10,222 nt of DNA from CAYGWX01 sp964353855 [NCBI: uncultured bacterium] (GTDB taxonomy: Bacteria; Edwardsbacteria; CAYGWX01). Each line of letters opens with the position of its first letter. Positions within the stretch are counted from its first letter, which is position 1. The notes beneath the pieces are model-generated. The model saw nothing but the letters and a program-made list of their open reading frames with translations. It searched no databases and was not told the origin of the DNA. Below, one piece after another: positions 6,530 to 10,222 of this stretch. Made by a program: the position numbers and the translations under genes. Location: assembly GCA_964353855.1 (NCBI GenBank), contig CAYGWX010000076.1, positions 1 through 10,222 of the forward strand, in the 5' to 3' direction.

Positions 6530-7275
6530 GGTGTTCCCGCCTCAGGCCGGTCCTTCTTCTTCCCTCCAAGCCCGAGCTTGTCGAGCATCTTCAAAATGCC
6601 GCGTCCCATGGCCGAGAGCTTCCAGGCCACTTTCGGGTCCCTCCAGGAGGGATCGGTCCTCTTCAGCTTGTAGAAGCGGCGCGCCGCCGGATAGGAGGCG
6701 ATGATGAAAAGGACATTGACGGCGAGGGCATAGACGAGTAGCGGGACGCTCTTCGTCCGGAACCACAGCCAGGGGATGAGCAGGATCAGACCCGAATAAT
6801 AGATCAGGTAAACGTCGCGCAGAACGGCCAGCCCTATGACCATCCCGCCGATGGCCGTGACGAAAACGCCCAGCCAGTCGATGGCGAAAAGCCCGCCGAA
6901 AATGGCCGACATCCCGCCCCCGCCCTTGAACTTGTGGTACACCGGCCAGATGTGGCCGACGACGGCCGCCGCGGCCCAGACGAGATAATAGGGCTCGCCC
7001 GGGAAGACCTTTTTGAGCACGAAGACGGGGATGAACACCTTGAGGACGTCGAGGAGATAGGTCAGGAACCCGAGCCGCGGGCCGGCCTTGATCGAGACCG
7101 AGGTCGCGGAGACCGTGTTCAGGCGGAGGGTGTTCTCGGTGCCTTCGATCCGGGCTTCGGCGTTCTCCGGGTACCCCTTGCCGTATCCGGCGACGGCCGT
7201 GATGATGCGGGCGAAGGACAGGCTGCCGACGAGGTAGCCGCCGGCGGCCGCGGCGATAACGATGAGCGGATCCAT
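6526..7275 (-). CDS. PlsY-like membrane acyltransferase with altered active-site motifs
   Basis: This multi-helix membrane protein of 249 residues resembles PlsY, the acyl-phosphate:glycerol-3-phosphate acyltransferase that starts phospholipid synthesis. PlsY-like landmarks are GGYLVGSLSFARII (about 12-25), LLDVLKVFIPV (about 74-84) and VVGHIWPVYHKFKGGGGMSAIFGG (about 105-128). Departures from the family are clear. The GSGNPGATNVLR-type motif is replaced by EGTENTLRLNTVSATS (about 44-59). The usual FKGGKG is FKGGGG, losing a lysine. The C-terminal HRENI-type motif is not seen. It also carries a basic C-terminal tail of about 45 residues beyond the last helix. ATG 7275 is supported by AAGGAGG about 5-6 bases upstream. 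The gene starts 16 bases after the dikinase stop and overlaps the methyltransferase by GTGA. It is probably a paralogue acting on a different acceptor or donor rather than the housekeeping PlsY. Confidence 0.8.
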   Translation of the reverse strand: MDPLIVIAAAAGGYLVGSLSFARIITAVAGYGKGYPENAEARIEGTENTLRLNTVSATSVSIKAGPRLGFLTYLLDVLKVFIPVFVLKKVFPGEPYYLVWAAAAVVGHIWPVYHKFKGGGGMSAIFGGLFAIDWLGVFVTAIGGMVIGLAVLRDVYLIYYSGLILLIPWLWFRTKSVPLLVYALAVNVLFIIASYPAARRFYKLKRTDPSWRDPKVAWKLSAMGRGILKMLDKLGLGGKKKDRPEAGTP

Positions 7276-7291
7276 GCGAACCTCCTTGTGC

Positions 7292-9856
7292 TTAGATCCC
7301 GTCTTCCGAGTGGAGATAGACCCGGCCGGCCGTCCCGTCGATCGTGACGAGCTGGCCGTCGCGGATAAGCCGCGTGGCGTTGTCGACGCTGACCACGGCC
7401 GGGATGCCGAATTCCCGGGCGATGATCGAGGTGTGCGAGAGCTGTCCGCCCGTTTCCGCGACGATGCCGCCGGCGGCGGCGAGGACGGGCGCCCAGCCGA
7501 TGTCGGTGAAGGGCACGATGAGCACGTCGTCCGGTCCGAAGTGGTCGGTGGACAGGGCGGGGTCCCGGACGACGCGGGCCCGTCCCTTGACGACGCCAGG
7601 GCTCGCGCCGATGCCGGAGAGGGACTCGAGCCCTTCGGCCGTCGGCGGCTCCAGGCGCGCCAGCTCCCCGCCGCAGAGCGTGTCGGGCGGGTCGAGGGCC
7701 GCGTCGCGCTCGAGCTCGGCCTTGCGGGCGGCGACGCGGCCGGCGGCGGCCGTCCCTTCGGCCGGGTCGGTCAGGACGCGCGCGAGCTCGTCCTCGAATA
7801 GATAGAACACGTCCTCCGCCGCGGCGATGACCCCGCGCTCGACGAGCCGGCCCCCCAGGGCCAGCAGGCACCGCCGCATCCAATAGGAGTCCTCGGTCAT
7901 GAGCAGGCTGACCCGCTCCCGGCAGTCCATGTAGCGGACGGTCGAGGCGTGGAGGCGGTCGAAGACCCGGCGCCGGAGAGGCCCGAAGCCGGACCGGACC
8001 TGGCCGAGCACCTCTTGCCGGTGGGTCTCGGCGTCGTCCGGCGAGGGGGCCGAGCCGTGGCGAAGGGCCAGCCGGCCGATCGACCTCCAGATGTGCCGGG
8101 GGTTCTCGACCCACGGCGTCTCGGAGAAGTCGCTGCCGTTGGCGCTGAGGAAGCCGAATCGGCCCAGGAACGCTTCGAAGCGGCGGACGAGCTCGCGGCC
8201 GGCCTCCGAGCCCGCCAGGGCGGCAACGGGCTCGAATCGATCATCCCCGGCCATCAGCTCGAGGAGCGCCCGGTCGAGGCGCCGGGCCTCTTCGGCCAGC
8301 TTCTTTATCTCCTCGAACGGGACGAGGCTCGACCGCCGGCCATAGCCCTTGATGACGTCGCGCGGGTCGGTCCCCGGCCAGCGCTTGACGATCATCCGAC
8401 CCATGATCCGGCTCCGGATGAGCATGTTCGCCGTAACGACGACGACGTACCATTGGGAGTCCGCGTGGAGCGCCTGCAACCGCCGAAAGTGACCGACGAG
8501 AGCGTCCGGGCTTTGGGAGGCCCAGTCCATGGACCGGAAATCGTCGAGCTTGCCGTGCTGGGATCCGAGGAACGGCCCGACCCGCCGTTCGATCCGGGAT
8601 TCGCGCCAGGCGAACCGGACGAGCCGGAGAAGAACGGGCAGCATCCGGAGCCGAAGCCGGAACCTCCGCCGGGCGGCCTTGTCCTCACGGGCGATGACTT
8701 CGAAGAAATTAGCGGGCAGCCCGATCCGCTTGAAGAGCTCGCCGAAAAGCGTGACGTCCATGTAGACCCGCGAATAGAACCTGGCCGACATCCGCGTGTA
8801 GTCGATGCCCGTCGGCCCGGCGATCGCCTCGAATATCGGGCCGAAGACGTTCTTGACGATCGGCGCGTATTTCGTCGACCAGACGAGGGGCTTGACGAGG
8901 CCCGGGGCCATGTCGGAGACGATCCGGCTCGAATACACGCGCTTCCCGGCGAGGGACGAGATGGGGCGGGCTTGAAGGACCTGAAAGCGCCGGCCGTCCC
9001 AGGACCATTCGACGTCCTGGGGCGTTTCGGCGACGTCGGCGACCGAGCGGACGAGTTCGCCGAGCCGCCGCGCCAAGTGCTCCGGGAGCAGCGGCGCCCC
9101 GGGACGTGCCGGGAGGACTTCGTCGAGCTCGCCGCGCGGGTCGAGCCGGTAGCGGTCCGGGCGGACGCGGCCCTGGACGAGATCCTCGCCCAGGCCGGGG
9201 ACGGCTTCGACGACGACGCCCGGCCGGCAGGAGACGGGATCGACGCTGAAGGCGACACCCGAGGCTTCGGCTCGAACCATGGACTGGACAACGACGGCAA
9301 GGGACGGGACGGCGAAGGGTGGACGTGTCGAAGGGTCGGGCGCGGGGACGGGTTTCTGATCGGATGAGGCAGACGGGGTCCTGACGGGTGATTTCCTGAG
9401 GTAGGCCCAGAGGCGATCGCCGAACGCGGAGGCCAGGACGCGGCGGACGGCCTCGACGAGAGCGTCCTCGCCGCTGACGTCGAGCACGGTATCGAGAAGG
9501 CCGGCGAAGGAGTCGGCGGGCGCGTCCTCGCCGACCATGGAGGAGCGGACCGCGACCGGGCCGCCGAGGCGCCGGTAGGCGTCGAAGATGGTCCGGCGCG
9601 TGGCGGCAGGAATGTCCCAGCCGAGACAGAAGCGGCGGGCGGCCTCGAGGCCCTTTGCTTCGGGGCTGCCTGCGTCGGACACGGTCAGCTGGAACGCGGA
9701 ATTCAGTGGTTCATGGAAGGCGGACGCGGCGATGACGAAGCCGGGGGGAACCGGAAAGCCCGCTTTGACGAGCCGGGCCAGACCGGCGCCCTTGCCCCCG
9801 GAGATAGATGGGTCGACGGCCTTCCGCCTCGAGAGAGAAATGACCATAGAGGCCAT
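7292..9856 (-). CDS. PEP-synthase/rifampin-phosphotransferase-like dikinase
   Basis: This large phosphotransferase of 854 residues probably moves phosphate from ATP to an acceptor through a phospho-histidine. The N-terminal ATP-grasp (PPDK_N) domain spans about 1-300: GGKGAGLARLVKAGFPVPPGF (Lys22), VAVRSSMVGEDA (Arg104), QSMVRAEASGVAFSVDP (about 191-207) and the DVEWSWD...FQVLQARP end (Glu283, Gln295, Arg297). A middle region of about 310-740 shows no standard motif. The swivelling His domain is at the C-terminus: GASPGVVKGRARVV (about 750-763) and GGQLSHTSIIAREFGIPAVV (about 803-822) with catalytic His808. There is no PEP/pyruvate TIM barrel after it, so it is not a true PEP synthase. The domain order and length match rifampin phosphotransferases (about 860 residues). 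A Pro/Ser-rich insert (about 157-184) interrupts the ATP-grasp domain. ATG 9856 has a weak GAAGGG site; Met4 is an alternative. First gene of the three-gene minus operon. Confidence 0.87.
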   Translation of the reverse strand: MASMVISLSRRKAVDPSISGGKGAGLARLVKAGFPVPPGFVIAASAFHEPLNSAFQLTVSDAGSPEAKGLEAARRFCLGWDIPAATRRTIFDAYRRLGGPVAVRSSMVGEDAPADSFAGLLDTVLDVSGEDALVEAVRRVLASAFGDRLWAYLRKSPVRTPSASSDQKPVPAPDPSTRPPFAVPSLAVVVQSMVRAEASGVAFSVDPVSCRPGVVVEAVPGLGEDLVQGRVRPDRYRLDPRGELDEVLPARPGAPLLPEHLARRLGELVRSVADVAETPQDVEWSWDGRRFQVLQARPISSLAGKRVYSSRIVSDMAPGLVKPLVWSTKYAPIVKNVFGPIFEAIAGPTGIDYTRMSARFYSRVYMDVTLFGELFKRIGLPANFFEVIAREDKAARRRFRLRLRMLPVLLRLVRFAWRESRIERRVGPFLGSQHGKLDDFRSMDWASQSPDALVGHFRRLQALHADSQWYVVVVTANMLIRSRIMGRMIVKRWPGTDPRDVIKGYGRRSSLVPFEEIKKLAEEARRLDRALLELMAGDDRFEPVAALAGSEAGRELVRRFEAFLGRFGFLSANGSDFSETPWVENPRHIWRSIGRLALRHGSAPSPDDAETHRQEVLGQVRSGFGPLRRRVFDRLHASTVRYMDCRERVSLLMTEDSYWMRRCLLALGGRLVERGVIAAAEDVFYLFEDELARVLTDPAEGTAAAGRVAARKAELERDAALDPPDTLCGGELARLEPPTAEGLESLSGIGASPGVVKGRARVVRDPALSTDHFGPDDVLIVPFTDIGWAPVLAAAGGIVAETGGQLSHTSIIAREFGIPAVVSVDNATRLIRDGQLVTIDGTAGRVYLHSEDGI

Positions 9857-9895
9857 ACGAAACCCTTCCCTACCCCGTACCTATTTAGAGCTTTA

Positions 9896-9924
9896 TCAGT
9901 AGCATAAGCCCGCAGGGAAGTCAA
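9896..9924 (-). promoter_or_regulatory. possible promoter of the dikinase operon
   Basis: On the minus strand TTGACT (9924-9919) is a good -35 match. Seventeen bases later TACTGA (9901-9896), preceded by TGC as in extended -10 elements, is a weak -10. The stretch is AT-richer than its surroundings and lies 40-70 bases before the dikinase start. Only the -35 is convincing. Confidence 0.25.
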
Positions 9925-9930
9925 CTCCCT

Positions 9931-10038
9931 GGGGACATGCACCGCTTCGGTACGGGTTCGGGGACATGTACCGAGCAAGCGGGCATGCGATGCTTCGGCA
10001 CGGATTCGGGGACATGTACCGCCTCGGTACGTGTCCCC
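9931..10038. repeat. cluster of GGGGACATGTACC repeats with terminal hairpin
   Basis: Three direct copies of GGGGACATG(T/C)ACC occur at 9931-9943, 9960-9972 and 10008-10020. An inverted copy, GGTACGTGTCCCC, occurs at 10026-10038. The 29-base segments 9944-9972 and 9992-10020 differ at only two positions, so a unit of about 48 bp has been duplicated. The last direct copy and the inverted copy form a 13-bp-stem, 5-base-loop hairpin with one G-U pair (10008-10038). The pattern resembles REP-type palindromes mobilised by RAYT (Y1 family) transposases. No such transposase is in the window. Confidence 0.8.
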
Positions 10039-10089
10039 TTTCTTTGATTGATCTTCGGCCTCTTTCCTTGGTGCGCCGCGGCTTAAAAG

Positions 10090-10143
10090 GGGGACACAAT
10101 ACTAATTTCCGATTTTAAATTCGGAAATTAGTATTGTGTCCCC
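10090..10143. repeat. perfect 23-bp-arm palindrome (REP/MITE-like)
   Basis: The left arm 10090-10112, beginning GGGGACACAATACTAATTTC, is the exact reverse complement of the right arm 10121-10143. An 8-base AT-only centre (TTTTAAAT) separates them. The element is AT-rich inside high-GC DNA. One arm recurs as the half-site at 5290-5316, so it is a dispersed repeat rather than a simple local terminator. The perfection of the arms suggests recent arrival or selection on the hairpin. As RNA it would form a very stable stem-loop and could also end transcripts, though no U-tract follows. Confidence 0.85.
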
Positions 10144-10179
10144 GATTTACGGCAGGAAATTCGCCGCAAGCGACCACGG

Positions 10180-10222
10180 TTAAGGCAAGAACTGCTGGGC
10201 GTCGACGGCGATCGACGAGTTG
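10180..10222 (-). CDS. possible C-terminal end of another minus-strand gene (partial)
   Basis: Read on the minus strand from the window edge, one frame gives NSSIAVDAQQFLP followed by TAA (10182-10180). The peptide looks plausible as a protein end, and the repeats begin downstream of its stop, as expected for intergenic elements. Thirteen codons are too few to identify the gene or be sure it is coding. Confidence 0.3.
   Translation of the reverse strand, partial: NSSIAVDAQQFLP

Larger units (their letters stand above)
9857..10179. other. gene-free intergenic region
   Basis: This stretch of about 320 bases lies upstream of the dikinase operon. It contains the possible promoter, the GGGGACATGTACC cluster and the large palindrome. 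The segments 10039-10089 and 10144-10179 show no recognisable signal. Short open frames here translate the repeat itself (recurring MSPNP..S.ACP), so they are not genes. Confidence 0.7.

Noticed and set aside
7949-9367. 472-codon plus-strand open frame opposite the dikinase
   Set aside because: Its composition is typical of an antisense shadow, and the minus strand carries intact ATP-grasp and phospho-His motifs.
9931-10038. CRISPR array
   Set aside because: There are only three short direct copies with unequal spacing, similar spacer content and an inverted copy, and no cas genes are present.
9896-10099. Small 67-residue minus-strand open frame
   Set aside because: It is a translation of the GGGGACATGTACC repeats (recurring YMSPNP) and has no independent coding signs.
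10090-10143. Ordinary intrinsic terminator
   Set aside because: The arms are AT-rich and unusually long, there is no T-tract after the stem, and a related half-copy exists at 5290, so a dispersed palindromic repeat fits better.

Overview
The window is high-GC DNA with long open frames on both strands and looks like a Gram-negative, double-membrane bacterium. The support for that is an outer-membrane beta-barrel protein ending in Phe, a LolA-like periplasmic protein, and LolCDE/MacB-type transporter parts. The gene style and the GGGGACA-headed palindromic repeats recall uncultivated Acidobacteriota-like lineages such as Aminicenantes. That placement is an impression from memory, not something the window proves.

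Region 1 (1-5285, + strand). After the last codons of an unidentified gene (1-80) comes a compact five-gene run. It encodes an outer-membrane beta-barrel protein (137-1327), a LolD/MacB-type ATPase (1347-2087), two different FtsX/MacB-fold permeases (2084-3268 and 3265-4539) and a secreted LolA-like 'outer membrane lipoprotein-sorting' protein (4536-5285). The last four genes are joined by 4-bp ATGA stop/start overlaps, so they are almost certainly co-translated. Together they supply an inner-membrane extractor, a periplasmic carrier and an outer-membrane component. This could be a dedicated lipid or lipoprotein export route.

Region 2 (5286-5850, + strand). A short copy of a genome-repeat half-site (5290-5316) is followed by a four-helix membrane protein with two cytoplasmic cysteine clusters (5347-5850). 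Its 3' end overlaps the oppositely oriented next gene by 20 bp.

Region 3 (9856-5831, - strand). This is a three-gene operon read right to left. It starts with a large dikinase-type phosphotransferase with the domain order of rifampin phosphotransferase (ATP-grasp, unique middle, C-terminal phospho-His domain, no PEP TIM barrel). Next is a PlsY-like membrane acyltransferase whose catalytic motifs are altered. Last is an ICMT/PEMT-type membrane methyltransferase. The set suggests modification of a membrane lipid or a small hydrophobic molecule; the substrate is unknown.

Region 4 (9857-10222). This stretch has no complete gene. It holds a probable promoter region for the minus-strand operon, a cluster of GGGGACATGTACC-type repeats ending in a hairpin (9931-10038), and a perfect 23-bp-arm palindrome (10090-10143) related to the half-site at 5290. 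The last bases may be the C-terminus of another minus-strand gene. The repeats look like REP/RAYT-type mobile palindromes, but no transposase gene is visible.
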